In this document: positions 50,273 through 60,290 of the stretch, in pieces | Layout of the letters: every line of letters starts with the position of its first letter | How positions within the stretch are numbered: the stretch's first letter is position 1 | Assembly: GCA_009741485.1 (NCBI GenBank) | Contig: CM019214.1 | Span: 26,674,081 to 26,738,080 of the forward strand | Reading direction: 5' to 3' | Source: Malurus cyaneus samueli | Taxonomy: Eukaryota; Chordata; Aves; Passeriformes; Maluridae | Length of the DNA: 64,000 nucleotides | Notes under the pieces: generated by a model | What the model was told of the DNA's origin: nothing | Databases searched by the model: none | Seen by the model: only the letters and a program-made list of their open reading frames with translations | Program-made: the position numbers and the translations under genes

Positions 50273-50934
50273 ATCAGGGTGCTAGAATCGAAGTGGCTCA
50301 GATGGACCTGGACTGAGAACATGAGGGTGAGCTATTTATAGCGCCACAGTAAAGAAGCCAAGTGCTGAAGCCTTTTTGGTCAAGGGGATGATGTCTGAAA
50401 TCCCAATATGAGGAAACTTGTCAGGGTGGTTATATTACACTACCACAAACTTCCCATGGTAAATGGGAAGCTTACCATGCTTCCCATGGTAAGCACCAGC
50501 TGCTTGCAAAGGTGGAAGCAGCTAATGGATGGCTGGAAACACACAGCCTGTGACCCATGCCAGTGTCTTGGGCATTGAAAAACAGCTGCTGTGGTGGTGC
50601 TGCACCTCCAAAAGAACTGATCAGTTGTGAATGTGACTCATTTCTAAAACAAAATCATAGGGACTTGGACCCAGGACCATGGCATTGACTGGGTGTATCC
50701 CATCCCCTGTCATACACCAGCCTCTGGGGTCATTGAATAGTGCAATGAATAGTTAATGTGTGCTGGGACATTCAAGCACTGGGATACAAATTTAGCAGAA
50801 GCTGTTTGTCTCGTTAACACTACAGGGTCTGACAGTTGATTGGCCCTGCCCAAACACCCCTGCACACTGTGGAAGGAGGTGAGGTTCCTGCAGTACATAT
50901 GAGAACATGGCTGAGAGAGACAGCCTGGGTTATG
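50273..50934 (-). mobile_element. Possible ERV internal sequence beside the LTR
   Basis: In minus orientation this lies immediately upstream of the LTR start, where the 3' end of a provirus would be, and it ends at the next CR1 copy. It is GC-richer than single-copy DNA and seems repeat-like. I cannot recognise protease, reverse transcriptase, integrase or envelope motifs in its short minus-strand ORFs. The bases next to the LTR are not a clear polypurine tract, so the link to the LTR is unproven. Confidence 0.35.
50470..50494. repeat. Perfect 10-bp inverted repeat, 5-base loop
   Basis: GCTTACCATG, then CTTCC, then CATGGTAAGC. A further copy of CTTCCCATGGTAA lies just upstream at 50450, so template-switch duplication and inversion is a likely origin. 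Confidence 0.9.
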
Positions 50935-51105
50935 CTCTTTATGCCATTGGCCTTCTTGGCCAACAGGACACACGGCCAGCTTGTGTTCAGCCAGATGTCG
51001 CCAGTACTTCCAAGTTCCATTCTCCCAGGTCCCTTTCCAGCCCAGCCTGTAGCACTGCCTGGGGTTTTTGTGACCATGTGCAGGACTCAGCACTTTGCCT
51101 TACAT
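50935..51105 (-). mobile_element. CR1 LINE fragment from ORF2 end region
   Basis: Reverse orientation: GCCATTGGCCTTCTTGGCCA, TTGTGTTCAGCCAGATGTCG, CAGCCTGTAGCACTGCCTGG, GGTTTTTGTGACCATGTGCA and GGACTCAGCACTTTGCCTTA. These match the same CR1 portion as part of the 6.3-7.1 kb copy and include the spacer that copy lacks. Truncated at both ends. Confidence 0.88.
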
Positions 51106-51270
51106 AAACACTCTCCCACACACTGACACTCCAGCAATCACATGAAAAACACTCTCACTCTCATACACTGATACACTCACACTCTCACACACACCACCAA
51201 TGCACACGGATGTGCTGATGCTCACACTCACTCAGAAAACACACAACAACATGCTGTCAGCACACACAAA
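51106..51270. repeat. CA/CTCACA-rich low-complexity tract
   Basis: Imperfect CACTCTCACACAC repeats over about 165 bp, directly after the CR1 fragment. Confidence 0.75.
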
Positions 51271-51621
51271 AATACTGTGTAAGTGCACACCTCTGGTTTC
51301 AAACAGGGATATTTTCCCTTTCATTCCCTTTCAAGTGACAGCAGGAAGCCAAAATGCTTTTATGATATGTAGCTATATTTTTAAGTCACTCTTATTGGCA
51401 AGTTCTTCTGTTTCCATGACAATTTCAATCAGTTTTCTTTCTTTTTCTAATTTTACGTTGCCTTCACTTGTTGCTGTGTCTCTCTTGGAGGTAATGCAGA
51501 CACTAGGAAACACATGTTCTCTGAAACACAAAAAAAATGAGGTTTGGAAAAGAATCCACACTAATAGAAATGATGGGGCTGTTGGTAAAAAGCTCTCACA
51601 ACAGAAATGACAACCCCAAGA
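51271..51621. other. Short interval without a recognisable gene
   Basis: A 136-codon plus-strand ORF (51200-51610) starts in the CA-rich tract and has no family signal. Confidence 0.5.
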
Positions 51622-51970
51622 GTGGGGCTTGTTCATTCTGGATAAGACAAGGGTCTGGGGATCTTATTGTGGCTTTTAAGTATAGGAAGGGGGCTTATAA
51701 ACAAGTCAAAAAGAGACCTTCTACCACGGTCTGATTTTAAACCAGAAGAGGGTTGGTTTGGATTGGACAGAAGGAGGCATTTGTTAGGGGGAGGGTGGTG
51801 AGACACTGCCCAGAGAACTTGTGGTATCTTATTCCTGAACCTATTCAGCGTCATGTAGGAGGGGGTTTTGAGCTACCTAATCTAGTGAAAAAGTCCCTGC
51901 CTGTGGCAAGGGGGTTTCTCAAGATGATCTCTAAAGGTCTGTTCTGACCCAAACCATTCAATGATTCTAC
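51622..51970 (+). mobile_element. CR1 LINE 3' part
   Basis: Forward-oriented with TTGTTCATTCTGGATAAGAC, TTATTGTGGCTTTTAAGTAT, GGGCTTATAAACAAGTC, GGAGGGTGGTGAGACACTGC, GTCCCTGCCTGTGGCAAGGG and a tail ending CAATGATTCTAC. These are CR1 3' landmarks in the right order. Diverged and non-coding. Confidence 0.92.
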
Positions 51971-53370
51971 AACTCACAGAACAGAGCACATTCATCCGCT
52001 GCACTCCGTGTCTCATCCCAAGTCCTAATGCCACTTCTGTCCAGCTCCAGACCACATTTCCTGACCTGTTCCATTGTTAGCTGTTGACAGCATGGCAGGA
52101 ATGCACACAGACTGTCCAAGCACATAGGGCTAGGGGTAAGGTTTGGAAAACCAAAGCCTGTCTGATCTGTGTCTGGTGAGTCTTGTCAAAGGAAGGAGAA
52201 AGAGCTTGTTTCAGTAAAAATGTTACAAAAGGAAGGCTGGGGAAAATACGGGCCTCCAGCCAAAAGGAGCCAGAGCACAGCATCTGCATAGTATTGCCCT
52301 CCTGGATGTAATTCCAGGTCTTGGGGTTGATGGAGTTCCCAAAATCCTTCCACTGTTGCTGTTGGAGAAAGCAGAAAGTGCTACATCAGGCTACAAAGGT
52401 CTCACAGAAATGAACAGCGTTTGCCAGTAACCTGAGCTGATAAACTCCAGCAGGAGCTGAAGTAGCATTAAAATTCTCTGCAAAGGCCATCAGTTTACCA
52501 TGGTTTAATTACAGGTTTGCAATCCTGTAAATATAGTGTTTAGCTATATATTTTGGCATAATATATCTCTCTTTCAGGGTAAATTATGTTAATAAACATT
52601 TTGCAAATGATTTGTAAACAACCATGCTCAGTGTCACTCTTCATAATATGGCTCAAAAAAGTCACCCAAATGCAAAAAAAAAAACAAAACAAAAAACAAA
52701 AAACAAAACACAAACCTAATTTCCTAATAGATGTTTCAGCACAGAATTATCATCTATCTATTCTGACTTCCAGTTATTTGTGCAATGTGAGTTTTAATCT
52801 TTTAAAGTCTATCAGCTGGAAATAAACTGCTAATCGACAATGTATTTTGTACTTCAGGCAATTTTCTTCATATACAATTTTCTATGGAAAAAGAAAAAAA
52901 AGAAACACTTTGAACATCTTTCCTTTAAAAAGATCAAATCTTGATGTATATGAGGAGTGTTCCTGATTTCTTGAGTGCTACAGACTTTCTTGTACATGCT
53001 TTTAAAAAGTTATCTTTTAGTGCCAGAAGATGGTGTGCTTCCACCACATCATGCTGCACTTACCTTGGGGAAGGAATTGTGATTGCTGTATAAAATCATC
53101 TCTCCTCATAACAGAAGCAGTAGTTATGATGAAATCAAAAGGAGTTTGTGGTAAAAAAATATAGCTCATACTCAGTGAATACACTCGTCACTGGGCATAT
53201 TTTGGGCATATTTTGCTTCTATTTTAAACAAACTTTTAGAGATAGTAATTTTATCAAAAGAAGTTTATAAAATAATTTTAAAATAATTTTTAAGGGTATA
53301 ATTATTTGCAATATTATAATGTTCTTTTAACTGAACAGAATGGACCGCTAAGATTTAAAATACTTTTAGA
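51971..53370. other. Interval without a recognisable gene
   Basis: 51975-52420 is GC-richer and unidentified. The rest is AT-rich, with an AAAAC-type low-complexity stretch at about 52674-52712. Confidence 0.55.
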
Positions 53371-53541
53371 AGTGGGGCATCCTCAACATCTCCAGTGCCT
53401 CACCACCCTCACAGTAAATAATTTACTCTCAAAATCTAATCTAAACACAGTCTTTCAGTGAAGCCATTCCTCTTGTCCTCTCATTGCATGTTCTTGTAAA
53501 TCATCTCTCTCCAGGTGTAAGTAGACCTTCTGATGTCTTTA
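53371..53541 (-). mobile_element. CR1 LINE fragment
   Basis: Reverse orientation: GGGGCATCCTCAACATCTCC, AGTGCCTCACCACCCTCACA, AAATCTAATCTAAACACAG, CCATTCCTCTTGTCCTCTC and CTCTCTCCAGGTGTAAGTAG. It lacks the terminal tail at the low-coordinate side, so this is an internal piece of the CR1 3' region. Confidence 0.88.
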
Positions 53542-56500
53542 AAGATTCTATAAAATTGAGCTCATGTTTATGTCTTTACAATGAGAAAATGTCACAATGA
53601 TACCTACTGTTTCATGACTTTTACTCATTGGAAACTCCACACACAAATAGTACATGGATGATGAAGGAGCAACAACAAAGGAAAAGTTTTGTTGGCAGTG
53701 TGTGTTTTGTCCTCTGTCGCAATTTGCCTAGCACGGTGGTTTTTCTTGCAGAGAATGCCAAATTTGCTGCGGCATGTGTGCCATGCAAGGAAGCACTACC
53801 CAGATCTGTAGATTAATATGCTGCAAAGAAAGGCACTGGCATGTGGGAGGTTACTGGATTTTTTTTATTTTCAGAAATTTGTTTATGTCATAATGAAAAA
53901 TAAGATTGAGCTTTCCATTGGCTGCAGAGACTGAAGCTAAAGCAAAACAAATGCCAATTGAACTTGTTTTAACACAAATACAGGTATTTCTGTTACAGAT
54001 TTTTCAATGTCACATTGAAAAAGATCTCCGCTTCACCAGGAAGGATTAATAAGATTTCAGTACTGCTAAACTCAGACAGCCTTGTAATTTGTTACAGAAC
54101 TGATAGCAGCGATGTAGCAAGACTGACTTAGACATAAAACTAGTTTTTAACACTGGAATCCTGTGATATCCCTCATCAGAAGATTTGAACCAGTGAAAGA
54201 CACTAAATACTCTGGATGCACCATGTTTATTTCAGGATTACCAGCTATGGTAATAAATAACAGTGGGTGTATAAAAATATTCAAAGGCAGCTTCAGAGTG
54301 GGACAGTGCAAGTGTATGTCGCATTTTGAATGTCAGGCGCATGAAATGTTATAATAAACTTATTTTGTCAAGGAGAAAGGAATTTAAAATATGCCTTTGC
54401 AAAGAGAAAATAAAAAGTCTGACAAAACCAGCTTTAAATCTTCATAAGTACATTACTAGAGCATATATCAAATCTGGAAAACATTTAATACACAGATGTG
54501 CATTTCCAAAAAGGCCTCATTTTACTCACTGGTACCATGAACTAGCTGAATCTGAGTCACTTCTAAGCAGAATCATACCCACGTAACTTGTTCATATTTT
54601 GTACTTTTCCCAAACTTGTAAACACTACTCAGAGGTTTCTTCTTGAAAGACTTCATTTATGCTTTTCAAGTGCCAGAACAAACTCTGAGCTGTCTGGAAA
54701 AGGCAAGACAGATATATAGGTAATTAGCATTTTGGAAAAGGTTATTCATTTAACACAAAGCAGAAAGATGATCTGTCTGTGCCAGGAATGTGAGGTTTCT
54801 TTTTTTTTTCAAATATGCTCACAGAAATAGGATAGCTCAGCTCTCCTACCATGGAACCCTGGTGGATGAGGGAATAGAGCCATTTAATCTTATACTTAAG
54901 ACTAAGTCCAGTTTTAAAGTCAAATATCCTCAAGGAGCAGTAATGAAGCAATCAGCACCGCATAATACCCTACCCCTCAAGAAGGATAGGTCTGTCTCAC
55001 TTCCAGCTATTGCAACACATTAAAAAAACAAACCAACTGCTTAATAATATCGAATTTTAATTTCTTAGGTGCTTGCAAAGAGGAGAATGATGATGTCCTA
55101 AACATAACCCACAGATGGCTTTTATGAAATGACAGTGCTCTGTGAGGAATTAATGCCAGGTGACCTGCATGGACTCAAAAAGAAGATCTCCTTCCTTCCA
55201 GCATCATTTGCTGAGGCACGTTACTCAGCAAGAATAACATTTGCCCTGATAAAGCCTGGAAGGCAGCTTCCTTGGCACACAGGATACAGATTTTCTCTTT
55301 CCCCCAGGTCTTCCTTAGAGGTAAACATTAAAACACTTCTTTTAAATAATTTACAATCAGTAAGAGCAAAAGCTTATCAGCTTTTCACACACAGCAACTG
55401 TGTTGTGAAGAGGAGGAGAAAAAATAGACTTTGTAGAAAATGCAGAGGAATACAGTGTTTAGTGTATCTTCTCCATCATGTAGCCATGATGACCATCAGG
55501 GTATTACATTCACTTACAAAGTATTGCCCCAGATTTTGGCTACTCCATTATAAGGAAACTGCATAAGCATTGGGAAAAATCCAGAGGTGGTCACTGGAAA
55601 TGGAAAATGCCTTTGAAAAAGCCATTCATTAAGTAAATTTGGAGGAATTAAATTCAAACAAATTTGAAAAATAAGCTAATAGCTTATGGTATAAAACCTT
55701 TCTATAAAGATCCACGATCAATTTGCATTCACCTTCTATTCATGAAGAGTGAAGTTTATTGTAATAGGAGTGCCTCTCTCTGGCAAGAGAGGACTTATGG
55801 TAATACATAGGAGGACATTTCATAGCTGTAAGGACTGTGACACAGTGGAGCTATTCTCTTAGAGTAGCTCTGGAGAGTCCTTGATTGGCTTTAAGAGGTT
55901 TAACAAACACCCAAGACAAATTGCATACTCTAAAAACACCTCAGCACAAGGAGTTCAACTCTGCTAATCTCTGCTGGCACTGCTTTTCTCTGAGTTTATA
56001 GGATATTTTCAGGCTCTGATGAAGAAAAATTACATAATTTGAAAATTCCTGTGTGATCAAGGATGAATGAAATCATTCCTGTGTCCCATGATCTAGAGTA
56101 CTAAATGCTGTTTATTTGAGCTCAGAGGAAACATGATTGATTGTTAGTCTATAAAGTCAAGTGAGTACAGCTGTATGTGAGTATGACACACAGTTAGAAA
56201 CTAGCCTGTGTTTACTTGGGAAGATTGCTAATTAGTGATGAGCTCCTTGGAATCATGGGCAACCTTTTTCATACAATTAGTCTACAAAGCAAGGCTGCAT
56301 CAACCGGTGAAGGTGCACAGTTCATCCTACCCCTCGCCACTGGAGTTAGAGAGGATGTACTGGTGGAGCAGCACCTCTCCCTCTGCACCCCTGTGCTGGT
56401 CATGAAATTTTGCCTTCTGTTAAAACAAGCTGACTTTTATTTGAGTACCTAAATAAATACAGAAGAGGAATTGTACCAGCAAGGCCCATATGTACCCTGG

Positions 56501-59424
56501 TGTTTTGAAAGCTGGGCACTTCAGCTTTTCTCCAACTGAAGAACACTGCCTTTTCAAGCATGGTACTGCCACTTCTCCCACAGAGCCCTTCTATCCCTGC
56601 AGCAATTTCTAACAGACTCTCCTTACTTCTCACTGGCATTTTCTTTCCTCCCTTCCATCCCCTACTCCCTGTCTCTTCCACCTGGCAACAATATGTTGCT
56701 TTTTTCCTGGTTAATGAGTTCCACTCCAAGCACTGCTATCTGTCTTGTAAGGAATGGACGCATCTTTCTGTGACTGTGTTATAGAAGCCAAGAAGACAAA
56801 AATAATGCTGACCAAAATGTAATTGCACAGGATAGAAGAACATGTGCAGAAGATTAGTACAGTACAGCACAAAGAAAGTTTCCATCAAAGACTTTGAGAA
56901 TACTCTTAATGAAACAGATGAAAAAGACAACCCACAAAATTTTAAAAGTGACTGCCTTAACTATTCCTGGAAATATGAAGCAGCAGATCAAATTGCACTA
57001 TCGTAACACTGCTCAGCCTATATGAGAAACCATGGTTTTGAAATCTATCCAAAATTTATCTAGAATTGTGAGCAGTCAGATACTCTCTGAAATCCAGGAT
57101 GTCATCTCACTTTTGCCAAAGACACCAGGCATTTAGCTTTCCATTAAAAGGGAATTGGTTCCTTCTCTATTTTTGTAAAGCATTATTGGTTGCAATGCTA
57201 TGTAATTACTGCACTAAACCAACCTTGTCACATATACAATTAAAGCAGAAATAGTGCTTGTGTCCTTACTGGGCTGAAGATGAGAGACTTCTGCTGACAG
57301 TTGTATGGTAGCACATTTCCTCCCTACGCCATGGAAAGTTTTCAGATCCTCCTCTAACCACTGTAAACACTGCTTTAGACTGGATTCAGCTCAAAACCGA
57401 AATTGTCTGGATGCAGCTACTTTTCCTACATCTCAAGGAAACATTTTGTGATTTGTCACTTGGGACATAATGGATAATTACATGTGGGACTCTAGGGCTG
57501 CCTATTATTAAGCCCCTGTTCCGGGCTGTTTATCATATTGCCAAATCAAATTAACCATTTAGGCCGAAATTTTCCATGGTGGCTGTCTGCTCCAGGCCGA
57601 TTTTTATTTCCAAGAGGGCAAGAAAAAAAAGAAAAAAGTCCAAAGTAAACACATGCTCTGTGAGCAGTAAAGTCACTTGAAATATTATGTGACAAGCTTG
57701 TAATTCAAATGCATCCTCGGACCTTTTGTAAGCTTTGAATCAATACTGATATTTTTTCCCTTATCTGCTTTAAGAATGTCTCTTTTCTGTACTGGTGTTT
57801 TTATGAAATTTGTAGTAGCTTGATACCTCTGGGGCTGCTACCCTCTTGGAGAATTGCTCAAACAAATAAAAGCCTACAGAAGTCACAGGAGAGCAGAGGG
57901 CTGCCTGATATTCACAGAGTTCACACATCCTTTCCTTTATGGAAGAAGGATCAAAATCTAGGTGGAAGGCACTTTTTAAAATTCCTGCCAACCACCCCCA
58001 CCCCAAGCGAAGTAGGAAGGATATTTCTCAGCCATGCAGAGAATAGGAACCTGAAACTGGATAAGAAATCCATAGGAAGCAAGAGTGAGGAAGAGTAGCT
58101 TCTCCAAGCATGGAGTACAGCCTGTTTGGACACAGAATGAAGTCAAAGAATCAGCACAGGATCACCTCAGGGAGCTAAAGAAAAGGAATGGGGACAGCTG
58201 GGACAGATTTAATTAAGGGCAGCAACCTAAAACACATTCACAAAAATGGTGATTAAGATTACATAACTTTTACATCTAGCACATCCCATTTTTCAAGTCC
58301 TTGACTTTGTAGTTTAAAATTTCTCTTAATGTAGTATTTTTAGACATATTTCAATTTATACACCTGAAAATAGGTCATCTTAGTCATTTGGGCCTTGAAT
58401 ACTGAGGTGACCCCAAAAGGTTTAGAGTTCTGGGTGCAAAATCCAGGCTCTGTGATGAAGATGGTGCACATGGTACAACATCAAACCTTGCAAGCTCTAG
58501 ATTTGTGGTGGAAAACAAATTCACAATCTAGGCAGTTCTCAGTGACACCGGGACTTTGAACTGGAGATTGCTCGTATGTAGCAGTTTTTGCACAGAAAGG
58601 GCTGTTTCTTCACTTTACATTTATGTTGTTCCCAAAAACCCTTAGAAGTAATAATGAGAGGTGAGAAAATAATGAACTGTCCCATGCCATGAGTGACTGC
58701 TTTAGTCACTGGTTTATATGATTCTTCCCCTTTTGAGTACCTCTAGCCTAATAAGCTTTGAATTCTGAGTTTTATATTGAAGGCTCTCAGCCCTCTCCAC
58801 TTTCTTTATCCTCTCTTTCTACCTTTACCCCAGAAAAGTTTAGCATGCAACCTTATTTCAAACTGAAGCCAAATTTCTAAGAAATGTTTATCGGTGTTAT
58901 CATATCATGTAGTAAAAGACGGATGTTATTAAAATTGCTGATTTTATAGGGAAATAGCTACAATCTATTGTGAGTGCCCTGATCATGTTAGAGTGTTTCA
59001 AATTAGGAAGAAATACTTGAAGAACCTGTAGCTTAGATCTGATTCTTCCTAGTTTTGGATCTAATGGCACTCGAGTGGGGCTGTGGCATTGCTCCCTCAG
59101 GAGAACTGTTGTGCCAGGCATGCTCAGGCATGAAGAGCTTCAAAATCCAAAAACAAATTTAAAGCATTTTCCATATTAAGTGGCTGCTGAGCAAGAGATT
59201 TTGGGAATCTATGCTGTATTTTAATGTAAACAAATTCTTTTTTGGGTCTGATGCCAGCTGTCATAAATCAAGGCTGTCCAGTCATCTTCTGTTAGTGCAG
59301 ATAGCATGATGCATCTCTATTTTTCTTAGTGCTGACCCTTGTATGGTTGATTCAGAGTTAATGGTTACTGTCTTGCAAGGAGTCCTCAGAATCCCCTGCA
59401 GAGGTCCTTATGTCTCACTCCTGT
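53542..59424. other. Long interval without a recognisable gene
   Basis: Nearly 6 kb with no identified transposon. The largest ORF (55129-55566, plus, 145 codons) has no domain signal and ordinary AT-rich composition. 57340-57620 contains an unusual GGCCGAAATTTTCC/GGCCGATTTTTATTTCC pair and is discussed as a possible old conserved element. Confidence 0.55.
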
Positions 59425-59800
59425 CACTTCAGGGCCAGCTGTTGGATTAGACCAGGTTTATCACAGCTTTACCAAGTCAGGTATTGGAAAACTTCCAAAG
59501 ACAGGCTTCCAACCTCTCTGGCAGCCTGTTCCACCGTCTGTCTGTTGGATTCACAAAAATATGTATCAAGAACCACCATATATGTATCAAGAACCTCTCT
59601 TGTTTCAGATTCTTTCTCTTACCTCTCATCCCTCTGGAGGGCCTGACTATTTCCTCTTAGTGCTGTCCCTGCAGGCACCAGGGCGGCTGTGAGGTGCCTC
59701 CGCAGCTGTCTCTGTCCCAGGCTGGACAGATTGCTGCCCCAGTACCTGCTCACAGGGCAGCGCTCCATCCCGCATCCTGATGATGTTTCTGCTGAACCCG
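59425..59800 (-). mobile_element. Older CR1 LINE fragment leading into minisatellite
   Basis: Reverse orientation, with CCAGCTGTTGGATTAGACC, CAGGTATTGGAAAACTTCC, AAAGACAGGCTTCCAACCTC, GGCAGCCTGTTCCACCGTCT, AACCTCTCTTGTTTCAGA, GAGGTGCCTCCGCAGCTGTC and CCAGGCTGGACAGATTGC. These are landmarks of an older CR1 subfamily in the right order. A 20-21 bp duplication (ATATGTATCAAGAACC) lies inside it at about 59560-59600. The right end passes without a break into the 31-bp minisatellite. Confidence 0.8.
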
Positions 59801-60290
59801 CTCCGTCATCGATTGGCACTCTTCCTAACCGCTCCCGTTCGCTGATGTCTCTGCTGACCCCGTTCCTGTTCCTGTTCGCTGATGGCTCTCCTGAACCCGC
59901 TCCCATTCTCTGATGGCTGTCCTGAACCCCTCCCATTCTCTGATGGCTCTGCTAAACCCGTTCCCGTTCACTGATGGCTCTCCTGAACCCGCTCCCACTC
60001 GCTGATGGCTGTCCTGAACCCGCTCCCATTCTCTGATGGCTGTCCTGAACCCGCTCCCATTCTCTGATGGCTGTCCTGAACCCGCTCCCATTCACTGATG
60101 GCCCTGCTGAGCACGTTCGCATTTGCTCATGGTTCTGCTGAACCCGCTCCCATTCTCTGATGGCTCTCCTGAACCCGCTCCCGTTCACTGATGGCTGTCC
60201 TGAACCCGCTCCCGTTCACTGATGGCTCTCCTGAACCCGCTCCCGTTCCCGTTCACTGATGGCTGTCCTGAACCCGTTCCTGTTCGCCGA
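59777..60290. repeat. 31-bp GC-rich minisatellite, about 15 copies
   Basis: The unit resembles CTGATGGCTGTCCTGAACCC followed by GCTCCCATTCT. The most regular part is about 59880-60240, with copies at 31-bp steps (60002, 60033, 60064). The outer copies are more diverged, and an extra CCGTTC sits near 60246. Since 31 is not a multiple of three, successive copies fall in successive frames, and long minus-strand ORFs (70-105 codons rich in G, R, E, S, Q) arise in all frames. It is CpG-containing in otherwise AT-rich DNA. Confidence 0.95.

Noticed and set aside
55129..55566. 145-codon plus-strand ORF
   Set aside because: No domain, no splice-site or promoter context, composition like its AT-rich flanks; expected by chance in 64 kb on six frames.
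59777..60290. Regularly spaced repeats as a possible CRISPR array
   Set aside because: The repeats are contiguous 31-bp tandem units without unique spacers, in a vertebrate genome beside a CR1 element.
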